64,000 nt of DNA from Pseudomonadota bacterium (lineage in GTDB: Bacteria > Pseudomonadota > Alphaproteobacteria > Rickettsiales > UBA3002), in the NCBI GenBank assembly GCA_040384265.1, contig JAZKJM010000005.1, positions 177,166 through 241,165 of the forward strand, given 5' to 3'. Within the stretch, counting starts at the first letter, position 1; each line of letters begins with the position of its first letter. Of this stretch, positions 29,479 to 39,692 are shown one piece after another. The notes below the pieces were generated by a model. It was not told where the DNA came from, made no database searches, and saw only the letters and a list, made by a program, of their open reading frames with translations. The translations under genes were made by a program, and so were the position numbers.

Positions 29479-30899
29479 GCGCCCGTCATAATCCGTTCCA
29501 CCAACTCGCCGACGCTTGGCACGTAGCCGTTGCTATAGAACGGGTCGCTGGCGAATTTGTAGGCGTTGTGGCCGGAGAACATGAGGTTATGATCGATCGG
29601 CCCGCCGCGGACGATGTCTTGCAGGGTTTTCTGGATGCAGAAGCTGCGCGGATCGGCTTTTTTGCCGGTGGTGAAATCGTCGTGATCCTTCCAGTTGCTG
29701 AAGCGGCAATGGGTCAGGCAGCCCATGCAATCCACCTGGTCGGTGTGAATTTCAGCGGCCTTTTCCGGCGTCACGAACATCAGCGTATCATCGGGTGTTT
29801 TCATCGCATCGGAATAGCCCAGCGACACCCACTGGTTTGCTTTTTCGAGGTCTTCGGGCGTCACGTAATGCGGGCGTTTGCGCGGCCCGAGCAGGAACGG
29901 CTCGGAGCGGTAGCCCTCCTGCTCCATGCTGAACGGGATCTGCCGCTCGTTACGCGCGCGCAGCTCCTTGATGAACGGGTTATTGACCGCCGAGGAATAA
30001 AACCCGGTCGGGCTGAAATGGTTGAGGAACACGTCGCCTTCTTTGAGCGTCGGCAGGCGGTTTTTCCATTCTTCGGGGATCGGGCTTTCGCGCGTCAGCA
30101 GCGGGCGCGTGCCAAACTGGAAGGCGATCAGCCCGATATCCGGATTTTCGAGCCAGTGCTCCCAATCCTTCAAGTGCCAGGCACCGCCAGCCATGACGAT
30201 AGGCACATGGTGCAGACCGACTTCGTTCATGAAGCGACGCAGCTCGACCACGCGCGGATACGGATCTTCCGGACGTTGCGGGTCCTCGCTGTTGGACAGG
30301 CCGTTATGCCCGCCCGCCAGCCACGGATCTTCATAAACCACGCTGCCCAGCAGCTCGACATATTTGGAATAGGAACGTTTCCACAAGGCGCGGAAGGCGC
30401 GCATGGAGGAGATGATCGGGTGATAGTAAACATTGTGCTTCGCGGCCAGTTCGCTGAGGCGATACGGCATGCCCGCGCCACAGGTGACGCCGTGGATGAG
30501 GCCCGGAGCGCCTTCAAGAATGCCTTCCATGACGCGATCCGCGCCGCCCATTTCCCACAGGATGTTCATGTGGATGCGGCCTTTGCCGCCGGAAATTTCA
30601 TGGGCGATTTTAGCGTGCTGGATGCCGGCATGGATGCCGTTTTTGACCAGCTCTTCATGGCGCTCGCGACGGGTCACGCCGTGATAGACCAGCGGCACCA
30701 CGCTACCATCCGCATTCAGCTCCAATTGGTTGACGGCCGAAATGGTGCCCACCGCGCCCGCTGCCGCGAAGGCGCCCGCGCTAAACCCATTGCTGGCGCC
30801 GACCCCTTTGCCGCCCTCGACAATCGGCAGCACTTCGCGCCCCGAGATCATCACCGGTTTCAGTTTCGCCGCAAAGCTATTGGGTGCCGTGGCCGTCAT
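29475..30899 (-). CDS. Nitronate monooxygenase-like FMN enzyme with Cys cluster
   Basis: 474 residues, TIM-barrel NMO/2-nitropropane dioxygenase family: early GVGASNGFSAGAFAAAGAVG, MAGGAW and GLIAFQFGTRP (FMN phosphate loop). It is longer than typical NMOs (about 320-380) and has a C-terminal cysteine-rich stretch DCMGCLTHCRF...FC that could hold a metal or Fe-S cluster. Oxidising nitronates with FMN is the family reaction; the real substrate is unknown. TAGGACG gives a good Shine-Dalgarno. Monocistronic. Confidence 0.85.
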   Translation of the reverse strand: MTATAPNSFAAKLKPVMISGREVLPIVEGGKGVGASNGFSAGAFAAAGAVGTISAVNQLELNADGSVVPLVYHGVTRRERHEELVKNGIHAGIQHAKIAHEISGGKGRIHMNILWEMGGADRVMEGILEGAPGLIHGVTCGAGMPYRLSELAAKHNVYYHPIISSMRAFRALWKRSYSKYVELLGSVVYEDPWLAGGHNGLSNSEDPQRPEDPYPRVVELRRFMNEVGLHHVPIVMAGGAWHLKDWEHWLENPDIGLIAFQFGTRPLLTRESPIPEEWKNRLPTLKEGDVFLNHFSPTGFYSSAVNNPFIKELRARNERQIPFSMEQEGYRSEPFLLGPRKRPHYVTPEDLEKANQWVSLGYSDAMKTPDDTLMFVTPEKAAEIHTDQVDCMGCLTHCRFSNWKDHDDFTTGKKADPRSFCIQKTLQDIVRGGPIDHNLMFSGHNAYKFASDPFYSNGYVPSVGELVERIMTGA

Positions 30900-31079
30900 G
30901 GTTCGTCCTATGAAAATGAACTGCGCTTATAGGCGGAAATAGTGGGGCTGCCAAATAAATTCACAGGGGTGTTGATGACCACCCACCACGCGCGCCGGGC
31001 GATGCCAACCATCGCCACTGAAAAGCGCCCGGCAAGCGAGCCGGGCGAGCCTGCCAAGAGCCCGCGAGAGCGGCGCGCA

Positions 31080-31101
31080 GCCTTGGTCAGCAGACCAAGG
31101 C
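31080..31101 (-). terminator. Hairpin after iscA
   Basis: GCCTTGGTC and GACCAAGGC pair perfectly over 9 bp with a 4-nt loop, 14 bp after the iscA stop. No T run. A second perfect hairpin (CGCCCGGC / GCCGGGCG) is at 31026-31047. Confidence 0.5.
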
Positions 31102-31114
31102 GAAGCCAGCAATA

Positions 31115-31462
31115 TTAAACGTTGAAGGATTCCCCACACCCGCAGGTGCCTTTGGCATTGGGGTTATTGAACACAAACCCGCTTTTGAATTTATCATCGA
31201 CAAAATCCATCTGCGTGCCAAGCAGGAACATGACCGCTTTGGGATCGATCAGCACGCGCACGCCTTTATCTTCGACCACTTCATCGAACTTGCCGATCTC
31301 GTCGGCATATTCAATTGTGTAGGACAGGCCGGAGCAGCCGCGTGTGCGGATGCCGACCTTGATGCCAACGCTGGGCTTATCGCGTTTGCTGAGCAGCGCC
31401 TGAATATGTTCCGCCGCACGGTCGGTGATCTGGACGGCTTTGCCTGTGGTCGAGGTGCGCAT
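31115..31462 (-). CDS. iscA: Fe-S assembly A-type carrier
   Basis: 115 residues, HesB/IscA family. The three ligand cysteines are in GCSGLSY and the C-terminal CGCGESF. It carries clusters from IscU to targets. The start at 31462 follows the iscU stop by one base. It could also be called erpA; position after iscU favours iscA. Confidence 0.93.
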   Translation of the reverse strand: MRTSTTGKAVQITDRAAEHIQALLSKRDKPSVGIKVGIRTRGCSGLSYTIEYADEIGKFDEVVEDKGVRVLIDPKAVMFLLGTQMDFVDDKFKSGFVFNNPNAKGTCGCGESFNV

Positions 31463-31463
31463 G

Positions 31464-31865
31464 TTAGCTCGCTTTCGCCGCGTCGCTTTCATGCTTGGTT
31501 TTATAATCCGCGATGGCGGCTTTGATCGCATCTTCCGCCAGCACCGAGCAGTGGATTTTCACCGGCGGCAGCGCCAGTTCCTGCGCGATTTGCGTGTTCT
31601 TGATGGTCATCGCCTCATCCACATGCTTGCCTTTCACCCATTCGGTGACAAGGCTGCTCGATGCAATGGCCGAGCCGCAGCCGAAGGTTTTGAAGCGCGC
31701 ATCCTCGATCACGCCCGCATCGTTGACGCGGATCTGCAGTTTCATCACATCACCGCAGGCCGGTGCGCCGACAAGGCCGGTGCCAACCGCATCGTCGTTC
31801 TTATCGAACGAGCCAACATTGCGCGGGTTTTCGTAGTGATCGACCAATTTTTCTGAATAAGCCAT
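31464..31865 (-). CDS. iscU: Fe-S cluster scaffold IscU
   Basis: 133 residues. The three conserved cysteines lie in APACGDVM, FGCGSA and IHCSVLAEDA, and the HscA-binding loop is LPPVKIHC. It assembles [2Fe-2S] clusters from IscS sulfur. Nine bases separate it from iscS upstream. Confidence 0.96.
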   Translation of the reverse strand: MAYSEKLVDHYENPRNVGSFDKNDDAVGTGLVGAPACGDVMKLQIRVNDAGVIEDARFKTFGCGSAIASSSLVTEWVKGKHVDEAMTIKNTQIAQELALPPVKIHCSVLAEDAIKAAIADYKTKHESDAAKAS

Positions 31866-31874
31866 AATGCTCTC

Positions 31875-33131
31875 CTAGTGTTCTGCCCATTGAATCTTGC
31901 TGATATCAATGCCTTCTTGCACCATTTCCCACAGCGGGCTCATGGCGCGGAGTTTCTCGATGCTTCCTGTAACGATTTTAATCGCTTCGTCAATCTCCGC
32001 TTCGGTGGTAAAGCGGCCGATGCCAAAACGAATGCTGGTATGCGCGAGCTCCTCGCCCACGCCGATGGCGCGCAGCACGTAGCTTGGCTCCAACGAGGCG
32101 CTGGTGCAGGCGGAGCCGCTGCTCACGGCGAGATTTTTGATTGCCATAATCATGCTCTCGCCTTCGATATAGGCGAAGCTGAGATTGATGCAGCCGGGGA
32201 TGCGTTGTTCGCGGTCGCCGTTCAGGAACACGTCGGGCACATCGTCCATCACCGCTTTCATGAATTTGCCCGCGAGATAGCGGATGCGGGCGTTTTCTTC
32301 CTGCATTTCAAGGCCCGCGAGGCGCGCCGCTTCACCGAGGCCGACCACCATCGGCACCGGCAGGGTGCCTGAGCGCATGCCGCGCTCCTGCCCGCCGCCG
32401 CTGAACAGCGACTCCAGACGAATCCGCGGACGGCGGCGCACATACAGCGCGCCCACGCCTTTCGGCGCATAAATTTTATGGCCGGAAATGCTCATCAGAT
32501 CGATGTTCATCGCCTCGACATCCAGCGGAATTTTGCCAAACGCCTGCGCCGCATCCGTATGGAAGAAGACGCCGCGCTCACGCGTGATTTTACCGATTTC
32601 AGCGAGTGGCTGGATGACACCCAACTCGTTATTCACCGCCATGATCGAGACCATCAGCGTGTTCTCTTTGATGGCGGCTTTCAGCACATCGAGATCGACC
32701 AAGCCGTTGCTTTGCACCGGCAGGTAGGTCACTTCGAACCCATCCATCTCCATGTGGCGCGCGGAATCGAGCACGCATTTATGCTCGGTGACGACGGTGA
32801 TGATGTGGTTTTTCTTGGTTTTATAAAACGCGCCCACCGCTTTCAGCGCGATGTTGTTGGATTCCGTCGCGCCGGAGGTGAAAATAATTTCCTTCGCATC
32901 CGCATGAATGAGGCGCGCCACCTGGGTGCGGGCCAGCTCGCAGGCCTCTTCCGCCTCCCAGCCAAACGCATGGCTGCGCGAGTGCGGATTGCCGAATTTG
33001 GTGGTGAAATAGGGCATCATTACCGCCAGCACCCGCGGATCCACTGGCGTGGTCGACTGATAATCCATGAAAATCGGGAATTTCACGTCATTTTCTGCGG
33101 GTTTTGTGGTCATGGTCATTCCATACATCAT
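31875..33131 (-). CDS. iscS: Cysteine desulfurase IscS
   Basis: 418 residues. PLP lysine in [16 protein letters not shown], active-site cysteine in [18 protein letters not shown] (IscS-type long loop). It takes sulfur from cysteine for Fe-S clusters and tRNA thiolation. Starts at 33131 or 33119 are possible, neither with a clear Shine-Dalgarno. It leads iscS-iscU-iscA. No hscBA or fdx follows in the window. Confidence 0.97.
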   Translation of the reverse strand: MMYGMTMTTKPAENDVKFPIFMDYQSTTPVDPRVLAVMMPYFTTKFGNPHSRSHAFGWEAEEACELARTQVARLIHADAKEIIFTSGATESNNIALKAVGAFYKTKKNHIITVVTEHKCVLDSARHMEMDGFEVTYLPVQSNGLVDLDVLKAAIKENTLMVSIMAVNNELGVIQPLAEIGKITRERGVFFHTDAAQAFGKIPLDVEAMNIDLMSISGHKIYAPKGVGALYVRRRPRIRLESLFSGGGQERGMRSGTLPVPMVVGLGEAARLAGLEMQEENARIRYLAGKFMKAVMDDVPDVFLNGDREQRIPGCINLSFAYIEGESMIMAIKNLAVSSGSACTSASLEPSYVLRAIGVGEELAHTSIRFGIGRFTTEAEIDEAIKIVTGSIEKLRAMSPLWEMVQEGIDISKIQWAEH

Positions 33132-33245
33132 TATGTGGCTGCGGCATAGAATAACATAGTGCGCGAGTCAACTATTTCAACGCCCCAAACCGTTCATTTA
33201 TGCGGCTTTGCGAGCGAGTCGCAAGTAAGCGAATTTATAGCCAAG

Positions 33246-33264
33246 CGTCATACGATTGTAACAT
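33246..33264 (+). promoter_or_regulatory. Weak Pho-box-like site C
   Basis: CGTCATACGATTGTAACA keeps the 11-bp repeat spacing but with several mismatches. It is only about 20 bp before the ATG at 33285, close for a promoter unless the message is nearly leaderless. Confidence 0.3.
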
Positions 33265-33284
33265 TCCCCTGCTAACATTCGCGG

Positions 33285-34001
33285 ATGTTTGAAGAATTAG
33301 CACAATGGGCAACATCCCTTTTCAGCAAAAGCCAGCCTGATAATGCGGCTGTGATGGCGCGCGCTCAGCAATCCGCCCTTCCCCAGCCAATTGCCGATTT
33401 CATCGCCAGCACACGCATGAGCTCGCCACAGCAACTGGCACAAATGGGCATGCTGGCTAACAAAATACCCCCGTGGGAATTCGCGGATTTCTGCCAAAGC
33501 ATCGCCCTTGGTGTCGAATATGTTCACCGGCATTTTGGCACATGCCCGCGAGCGATTTGCTTTACCGACGACCCCGTGAGCAACATGCGTTATCGACTCT
33601 CCGGTCAGACGATCTTTATTCCCCGTCAGGCCGTGAAGGAATTGCTTGATTTACGCTATGCACGCCAGCCCAAAACCGAGCCCTATGTGCTTTCCAGCAA
33701 TCAAATGGCGACGCTGTATGCGGTTGAGGAAGCCTACCATCATTACCAATATGTCACCAATCCGAAGCGCACGGAAGCGCTTGCGGCCAAGCAACCGCAT
33801 CCCCCGGGAGATGGGTTCACCAAGGGATATAGCGATAATCCCCTGGAGACAGAGGCCGCGCAGGTTGTGCAGAATGCGCTGAAGGAATTGGGTTTTGATA
33901 CATACCAGTATCAGATGGTTCCGGGCGCGCGGCCATACCGCTGGCAAGAACATGTAGAACAGGGGCGGCTGCCACACAGCCTCGCGCAATCGCTTCGCTA
34001 A
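33285..34001 (+). CDS. Hypothetical protein with EEAYHH motif
   Basis: 238 residues, unrecognised, no signal peptide. Near residue 147 it reads VEEAYHHYQ, followed about 40 residues later by NPLETEAAQV. This resembles zincin metalloproteases (HExxH, then a glutamate in a downstream ExEA helix) but with Glu for the first His, so an inactive relative or another metal site. It lies on the opposite strand between iscS and the second desulfurase, overlapping the latter's end by 4 bp, and is less GC-rich than either. Confidence 0.65.
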   Translation: MFEELAQWATSLFSKSQPDNAAVMARAQQSALPQPIADFIASTRMSSPQQLAQMGMLANKIPPWEFADFCQSIALGVEYVHRHFGTCPRAICFTDDPVSNMRYRLSGQTIFIPRQAVKELLDLRYARQPKTEPYVLSSNQMATLYAVEEAYHHYQYVTNPKRTEALAAKQPHPPGDGFTKGYSDNPLETEAAQVVQNALKELGFDTYQYQMVPGARPYRWQEHVEQGRLPHSLAQSLR

Positions 34002-35104
34002 GCCGCCGCCTTTGCCAACCGCGCGTAAGCATCCGCCCACGCTGCGGCAAAGGCATCCATCTGCGCGCGCGTGGTGCCCCAGCCCCAGCTAATGCGCAAG
34101 GCGGTTTCGGCGATTTCGGGCTTCACCCCCATCGCCAGCAGCGCGCCGGAAGCCGCCACCCGCCCCGACGAACAGGCCGACCCGGCCGAAACCGCGAAAC
34201 CTGCGAGGTCGAAATGCATGAGCTGCGTTTCGCTTTTCACGCCGGGCATGCTGACGGCCAGCGTGTTGGGCAGGCGCTCGGCACTGGCACCAAAAATCAC
34301 CGCATCCGGCGCGGCGGCCATGATCGTTTGTTCCAGCATCTGCCGCCATTCTAGCCACTGCGCGGCTTCCGGGCAGTGGGCGACATCGCTCACCAGCTGC
34401 GCGAAGCCGACGATGGCGGGCACATTATCCGTCCCGGCGCGGCGCCCAAGCTCCTGCTTGCCGCCGACCATCAGCGGCTTGATGGGTAAATCGCTGCGGA
34501 TCATCAACGCCCCGGTGCCAACTGGGCCACCGGCTTTATGGGCGCAGAGCGTCAGCATATCGGCAGCGAGTAGCCCCCAATCGAGCGGAATTTTGCCAAG
34601 CGCCTGCACCGCGTCGCAATGCAGCAGCGCGCCATGGGCGTGGGCGATGCGGGCGATATCGGCAATCGGCTGGATCACCCCGGTTTCGTTGTTGGCCAGC
34701 ATCACCGACACCAGCGCCGGGCGGCCAAGGGCCACCAGTTGCTGCTCCAGCAGATCCAACCGCACGATGCCATTTTCATCGACCGCAATGGTCGCTGCAC
34801 CGAGCAGCGCTCCGGTTTTGGTCAGCGAGGCATGCTCCACCGCCGAGACCAGCAGCGCCCGATCCGAAAAGCCGCGCAGCACGGTGGTGTTGGCTTCTGT
34901 CGCCGAGCCGACAAACATCACCTCGTTGGGAAAGGCGCTGAGCGCCGATGCGATGCGCGCCCGTGCATCCTCCAGCAGCTTTTTCGCATGCCGCCCGGCG
35001 CTATGCACCGAGGATGGGTTCAGCGGCATGCCGTGCAGCCCCTCCATCGCCGCCAGAACACTGGGACGAATGGGCGCGGTGGCGTTGTAATCGAGGTAGA
35101 TCAT
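33998..35104 (-). CDS. Second cysteine desulfurase, NifS/IscS family
   Basis: 368 residues. MIYLDYNATAPIRPSVL at the start, PLP lysine in LCAHKAGGPVGTGAL, active-site cysteine in VSAGSACSSGRVAAS. It is shorter and more divergent than IscS above. Codons upstream of 35104 are in frame but overlap iscR and are not needed. It follows iscR by about 23 bp, so is probably under IscR control. Confidence 0.93.
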   Translation of the reverse strand: MIYLDYNATAPIRPSVLAAMEGLHGMPLNPSSVHSAGRHAKKLLEDARARIASALSAFPNEVMFVGSATEANTTVLRGFSDRALLVSAVEHASLTKTGALLGAATIAVDENGIVRLDLLEQQLVALGRPALVSVMLANNETGVIQPIADIARIAHAHGALLHCDAVQALGKIPLDWGLLAADMLTLCAHKAGGPVGTGALMIRSDLPIKPLMVGGKQELGRRAGTDNVPAIVGFAQLVSDVAHCPEAAQWLEWRQMLEQTIMAAAPDAVIFGASAERLPNTLAVSMPGVKSETQLMHFDLAGFAVSAGSACSSGRVAASGALLAMGVKPEIAETALRISWGWGTTRAQMDAFAAAWADAYARLAKAAA

Positions 35105-35127
35105 TTGGTGTTCCGTTCTTTCTATTT

Positions 35128-35616
35128 TTATACCGTCACTTGCCCCATCAACTCCGCAAACATGGTCAGGCCTGCGCTGCTTTTTGCGCGTGGGAATTTT
35201 TCCTGCACCTTGCGGCCGCAGACATCGGCGAGGGTGATCGTTTCGAGGTAATGGCTGATTTGCGCGCTGAGGCCTTCCCACAGATCATGCGTCAGGCAGC
35301 GGGTTTTGGGGGCCATGCAGCCTTCGTGTTTCTGGCCGTTGCAGCGGGTCATTTTCATCGGTTCTTCGCTCGCCAGCATAATATCGGCGACGCTGAGGCA
35401 CGCGGGCTCGCGCGCCAGCATATAGCCGCCGCCCGGGCCGCGCACGGATTGCACCAGCCCGGCTTTCTTCAGCCGTGCGAAAATCTGTTCCAGATAGGCC
35501 AACGGAATTTCCTGACGCCCGGCAATTGCCGCCAGCCCCACCGGCTTGCCCGGCGGCTGGATCGCCAGGTCCACCATTGCCATCACCGCATAGCGGCCTT
35601 TGGTTGAGAGGATCAT
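35128..35616 (-). CDS. iscR: IscR-type Rrf2 regulator
   Basis: 162 residues. Rrf2 winged helix MILSTKGRYAVMAMVDLA with PLAYLEQIFARLKKAGLV and GPGGGYML. Three cysteines RC-x7-C-x6-C near residue 90-106, followed by LTHDLWEGL, fit the [2Fe-2S]-binding site of IscR. It senses Fe-S status and represses isc genes. It sits in the cysE-iscR-desulfurase unit; its upstream frame overlaps cysE. Confidence 0.93.
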   Translation of the reverse strand: MILSTKGRYAVMAMVDLAIQPPGKPVGLAAIAGRQEIPLAYLEQIFARLKKAGLVQSVRGPGGGYMLAREPACLSVADIMLASEEPMKMTRCNGQKHEGCMAPKTRCLTHDLWEGLSAQISHYLETITLADVCGRKVQEKFPRAKSSAGLTMFAELMGQVTV

Positions 35617-35623
35617 GCCACCC

Positions 35624-36295
35624 TCACGCGTCGAACGTGGCGGAAGGCGGCTGGGCCGCGCCACCGAACTGCGCGAGGCGCGCTTCCAGCTGGGTCACCC
35701 GTGCTTGCAGCGCCACCATGTCATGCACAGTCGGATCGTTATCGCCCGCGACCGGCGTCCCGTAAGCGGTGAAGCCCTCGTCGGATTTCACCTCCACCAC
35801 TCGCGCCGGAATGCCGACCATGCTGGCGCCCTCTTCCACATCCTTCACCACCACCGCATTCGCGCCGATGCGCGCGCGGCTGCCGATGGTGATGGGCCCG
35901 AGCAGCTTCGCCCCGGCGCCGACGATCACATCATCGCCCAGCGTGGGGTGGCGTTTGCCGCTATTGAGGCTGGTGCCGCCGAGCGTGACTTCATGATAGA
36001 GCGTCACCCGCTCGCCGATGATGGCGGTTTCGCCAATCACCACACCCTGCCCGTGATCGATAAAGCAAAACGCCCCGATCACCGCCGCCGGATGGATCTC
36101 GACCCCCGTCATCAGCCGCGTGAACGCGGCAATGAGGCGCGCCACCAGCTTCAGGTTGCGCCGCCACAGGTAATGCGCCGCGCGGTGCGTCACCAGCGCG
36201 TGAAACCCCGGATAGGTCAGCGCCACCTCCAGCCGCGTGCGCGCAGCGGGGTCACGGGCGAGGATATGTTTCAGTTCGTCGTTGAGCGATGCCAT
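35624..36295 (-). CDS. cysE: Serine O-acetyltransferase
   Basis: 223 residues. Left-handed beta-helix of hexapeptide repeats with the SAT signature [16 protein letters not shown] and [18 protein letters not shown]. It makes O-acetylserine for CysK. The short N-terminal helical domain matches the EpsC-like class. The C-terminal tail is extended and coiled ([14 protein letters not shown]). Seven bases separate it from iscR. Confidence 0.95.
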   Translation of the reverse strand: MASLNDELKHILARDPAARTRLEVALTYPGFHALVTHRAAHYLWRRNLKLVARLIAAFTRLMTGVEIHPAAVIGAFCFIDHGQGVVIGETAIIGERVTLYHEVTLGGTSLNSGKRHPTLGDDVIVGAGAKLLGPITIGSRARIGANAVVVKDVEEGASMVGIPARVVEVKSDEGFTAYGTPVAGDNDPTVHDMVALQARVTQLEARLAQFGGAAQPPSATFDA

Positions 36296-36473
36296 GGGTG
36301 TCGTTTGCCTTACCGGTTATAAATTTCTTGTATCGCGCGGGCGTATGGGCTACCACCCAAACCTCATGTTATGCCGCTGATTCAATGGTTTCATGAATCA
36401 TAGGCAACCCGAGTAAAACGGTCAACGATTACCGCGCGGCCTGTTTTACCCGTCATTTTTAAGGAGTTGATGG

Positions 36474-37181
36474 ATGCCCGAAATTATTTTCCAAGGTTCG
36501 GAAGGCCGCATTGAAGGCCGCTACCACCACAATCCTGACAAACAGGCACCGGTCGCGGTGATCCTGCATCCGCACCCGCTGTACGGCGGGACGATGAACA
36601 ACAAAATCGTCTACCGGCTCTATGCCAGCTTCGCGCGCCAGGGCTTTTCGGTGCTGCGTTTTAACTTCCGCGGCGTCGGCCGCTCGATGGGTAAATTCGA
36701 TGACGGGATCGGCGAAATGACCGATGCCGCCACCGCGCTCGATTGGATACAGCTGCAAAACCCGGATGCCAGCTGCTGCTGGATCGCCGGTTTCAGCTTT
36801 GGCGCGTGGATCTCGCTGCAACTGCTGATGCGCCGCCCGGAAATCGAGGGGTTCCTCGCCATTTCGCCGCCTGCGAACATGTATGATTTCGGCTTCCTGA
36901 GCCCCTGCCCGGCCCACGGCCTCATCACCCAGGGCGACCGCGACGATATCGTCAGCGAGCCTGCGGTGCAGACGCTGGTCGATAAACTGCGTGCACAAAA
37001 AGGCACCAACGTGGAATATAAAGTCATCCCCGGTGCCGACCATTATTACCGCACGCAGATGGAAGCCCTCACCGGCTCGACGGATGAATTCATCGCCCGC
37101 AAGATGGAAGAATTCAAAAACCGCCCACGCATCCGCCCCGACCGTAAACGCCGCCAACTCCCGGCGGATGTGCCGCAGTAA
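36474..37181 (+). CDS. Alpha/beta hydrolase (COG2945-like)
   Basis: 235 residues. The nucleophile motif is GFSFGA at about residue 103, with LHPHPLYGGTMNN and FNFRGVGRS near the start and the catalytic His in PGADHYY. Substrate unknown; alphaproteobacterial homologues are often annotated as putative esterases. A perfect AAGGAG precedes the ATG. Ends just before anmK on the other strand. Confidence 0.9.
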   Translation: MPEIIFQGSEGRIEGRYHHNPDKQAPVAVILHPHPLYGGTMNNKIVYRLYASFARQGFSVLRFNFRGVGRSMGKFDDGIGEMTDAATALDWIQLQNPDASCCWIAGFSFGAWISLQLLMRRPEIEGFLAISPPANMYDFGFLSPCPAHGLITQGDRDDIVSEPAVQTLVDKLRAQKGTNVEYKVIPGADHYYRTQMEALTGSTDEFIARKMEEFKNRPRIRPDRKRRQLPADVPQ

Positions 37182-37194
37182 AAACGGCGAGCTA

Positions 37195-38283
37195 TCAGGG
37201 TAAGTAAAGCACCCCGCCTGTCATCGGCAGCTTCACGCCGGTTGTGGTCGGCAGGCTGAGCGGCAGGTCGAGCACACTGCGCGCCGCGAGGTAGGCGAAG
37301 GCCTGCGCTTCCAGCATATCCCCATCCCATCCTACGGTTTCAACCGGCAGCACGGCGGCGTTGACGCAGGCATCGAGCAGGCCCATCAGCGTGGGGTTGT
37401 GCCGCCCACCGCCGGTGATGAGCAACTGCTTGGGCGCCACCGGCACCGCCATGCAGGCCATCGCGATGGCGGAGGCGGTCATCGCTGTCAATGTCGCCGC
37501 GCCATCTTGCAACGTGCCGGTGACGGCGGGTTTGAAATGGAAGCGGTCGAGCGATTTGGGCGCATCCAGCGCGAAAAACGGGTCGGCCAGAAACGCCGCC
37601 AGTTGGTCGGCATCAACTATCCCGGCAGCGGCGATTTCGCCATTCGTGTCATAGCGCTTGCCGGTATGCTTAAAAATCCAGTCATCCAGCAAGGCATTGC
37701 CGGGGCCGCTGTCGAAGGCGATGATTGCCTCATCCCCCCCAATCCACGTCACATTGCTCACCCCGCCGATATTGACCACCAGCAGCGGTTTTGGCAACTC
37801 GTGGGCGAGTGCGGCGTGATAGAGCGGCACCAGCGGCGCGCCCTGCCCACCGGCGCGCACATCGGCGCTGCGGAAATCGGCGATGACGGGAATGCCGATT
37901 TCGCGCGCCATGCGTGCGGCATCGCCGATTTGCAACGTCACGCCTTCATGCGGCGCGTGGTAAATAGTCTGGCCGTGAAAGCCGATCAGCCCAATCGCGC
38001 CCGGCGGCAGCGCACTTTTTTCGATCAGCGCCCGCACCGCGTCGATATGCACCTGCGTCAGCGCCTGCGCCACGGCGCTGGTGTCATCGCCCGGCGCGCG
38101 CATGGCGGCCAGGATATCGGCGCGCAGCCCGTCGTCATAGGGCACGAACAGCGATGCGCCCGCGCGCACCACCGCCTGCCCATCCGTGTAGAGCAGCGCC
38201 GCATCCACCCCATCCGCCGAGGTGCCGCTCATCAGGCCGATAACATAGGTCGGGAATTGAATCGCACTTGTCATGGGGCGCAT
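37195..38283 (-). CDS. anmK: Anhydro-N-acetylmuramic acid kinase
   Basis: 362 residues, ASKHA fold. [15 protein letters not shown] at the N-terminus, [19 protein letters not shown] and [10 protein letters not shown] are AnmK hallmarks. It phosphorylates and opens 1,6-anhydroMurNAc during peptidoglycan recycling. ATGs at 38283 and 38274 are both possible. It diverges from tyrS with a 21-bp gap, so the promoters overlap. Confidence 0.96.
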   Translation of the reverse strand: MRPMTSAIQFPTYVIGLMSGTSADGVDAALLYTDGQAVVRAGASLFVPYDDGLRADILAAMRAPGDDTSAVAQALTQVHIDAVRALIEKSALPPGAIGLIGFHGQTIYHAPHEGVTLQIGDAARMAREIGIPVIADFRSADVRAGGQGAPLVPLYHAALAHELPKPLLVVNIGGVSNVTWIGGDEAIIAFDSGPGNALLDDWIFKHTGKRYDTNGEIAAAGIVDADQLAAFLADPFFALDAPKSLDRFHFKPAVTGTLQDGAATLTAMTASAIAMACMAVPVAPKQLLITGGGRHNPTLMGLLDACVNAAVLPVETVGWDGDMLEAQAFAYLAARSVLDLPLSLPTTTGVKLPMTGGVLYLP

Positions 38284-38304
38284 TATGCGACAGATAGAAT
38301 CCCT

Positions 38305-39594
38305 ATGTCACACGATTTTATCCAGATTATCCGCGAGCGCGGTTTCGTCCACCAGATGACGGACGAGGCGGGCCTGCGCGCGCTGCTCGCCACGCCGGGC
38401 CAGAAGGCCTATATCGGCTTTGATTGCACCGCCAAATCGCTGCATGTGGGCTCGCTGCTGCAGATCATGCTGCTGCGCTGGTGGCAGAAATGCGGCCATA
38501 CGCCGATCGTGCTGCTCGGCGGCGGCACCACCAAAATCGGCGACCCAAGCGGCAAGGATGAATCGCGCCCACGGCTGGATGATGCGGCCATCGCCGATAA
38601 CATGCACAGCCTCAAGCAGGTGTTCGCGCAGTTCATCGATTTCGACAACGCGCTGATGGTCAATAACGATGACTGGCTGAAAACCATCCATTACATCGAC
38701 TTCCTGCGCGATTATGGCCGCCATTTCTCCGTCAACCGCATGATGACGATGGACAGCGTAAAACTGCGGCTGGAGCGTGACCAGCATTTAAGCTTCCTCG
38801 AATTCAACTACATGATCCTGCAGGCGTACGATTTCGTGGAGCTGAACCGCATCCACGGCTGCCGCGTGCAAATGGGCGGCAGCGACCAGTGGGGCAATAT
38901 TGTGAATGGGATTGAGCTGCAGCGGCGACTTATGGCAAAACCAATTGGCCATGCAGCTGTTGGCCAGTCACCTATCGGAAAATCAGACAATCCAGAACAC
39001 GAAGTGTTCGGCATCACCTCACCGCTCATCACCACCGCGTCCGGCGCGAAGATGGGGAAAACGGCGGGCGGTGCCGTGTGGCTGAACGCCGAGCTGCTCA
39101 GCCCGTATGATTACTGGCAGTTCTGGCGCAACACCGAGGATGGCGATGTGGAGCGGTTCCTGAAACTCTTCACCGAACTGCCGCTCGATAAAATCGCCGA
39201 ACTCGCGGCGCTCGAAGGCGCATGCATCAACGATGCCAAGAAAGTGCTCGCCACCGAAGCCACCGCCCTGCTCCACGGCCGCGACGCCGCCGACCGCGCC
39301 GCCCACACCGCCGCCGAAACCTTCAGCGGCAGCGGCGTGAGCGAGGATTTGCCATTCATTACCAGCGCCGCCGCGATGCTGGAAGTGGGCGTCCCGCTTT
39401 ACAGCTTCATCGTGGAAGCCGGTGTTTCTGCAAGCAATGGCGAGGCGCGCCGCCTCATTAAAGGCAATGGGGTTCGGGTCAATGATGTGCTCGTGAGCGA
39501 TGAGAACCAGAAAATCACCCCTGCCTATCTCCGCGACGAAGGCATCAAGATATCCGTAGGGAAAAAGCGACATTTTCTTGTAAAAGTCATATAG
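38305..39594 (+). CDS. tyrS: Tyrosyl-tRNA synthetase
   Basis: 429 residues. Class I signature LHVGSLLQ (HIGH), binding motif GGSDQWGN, and KMGKT in place of KMSKS. C-terminal S4 domain [21 protein letters not shown]. The ORF is open far upstream, but that part overlaps anmK; the ATG at 38305 gives the normal N-terminus. A palindromic repeat follows the stop. Confidence 0.97.
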   Translation: MSHDFIQIIRERGFVHQMTDEAGLRALLATPGQKAYIGFDCTAKSLHVGSLLQIMLLRWWQKCGHTPIVLLGGGTTKIGDPSGKDESRPRLDDAAIADNMHSLKQVFAQFIDFDNALMVNNDDWLKTIHYIDFLRDYGRHFSVNRMMTMDSVKLRLERDQHLSFLEFNYMILQAYDFVELNRIHGCRVQMGGSDQWGNIVNGIELQRRLMAKPIGHAAVGQSPIGKSDNPEHEVFGITSPLITTASGAKMGKTAGGAVWLNAELLSPYDYWQFWRNTEDGDVERFLKLFTELPLDKIAELAALEGACINDAKKVLATEATALLHGRDAADRAAHTAAETFSGSGVSEDLPFITSAAAMLEVGVPLYSFIVEAGVSASNGEARRLIKGNGVRVNDVLVSDENQKITPAYLRDEGIKISVGKKRHFLVKVI

Positions 39595-39600
39595 GTTTTC

Positions 39601-39682
39601 GATGGATGCTGAAACAAGTTCAGCATGACGTGTTTGGGTGATTGCTACTAAGCGTCATCCTGAACTTGTTTCAGGATCCATC
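39601..39682. repeat. Palindromic repeat family 3
   Basis: About 82 bp with inverted arms (GGATGCTGAAACAAGTTCAG and its near-complement CTGAACTTGTTTCAGGATCC). It fills the convergent gap between tyrS and acs and may act as their terminator. No second copy in this window. Confidence 0.8.
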
Positions 39683-39692
39683 CCTATGCATA

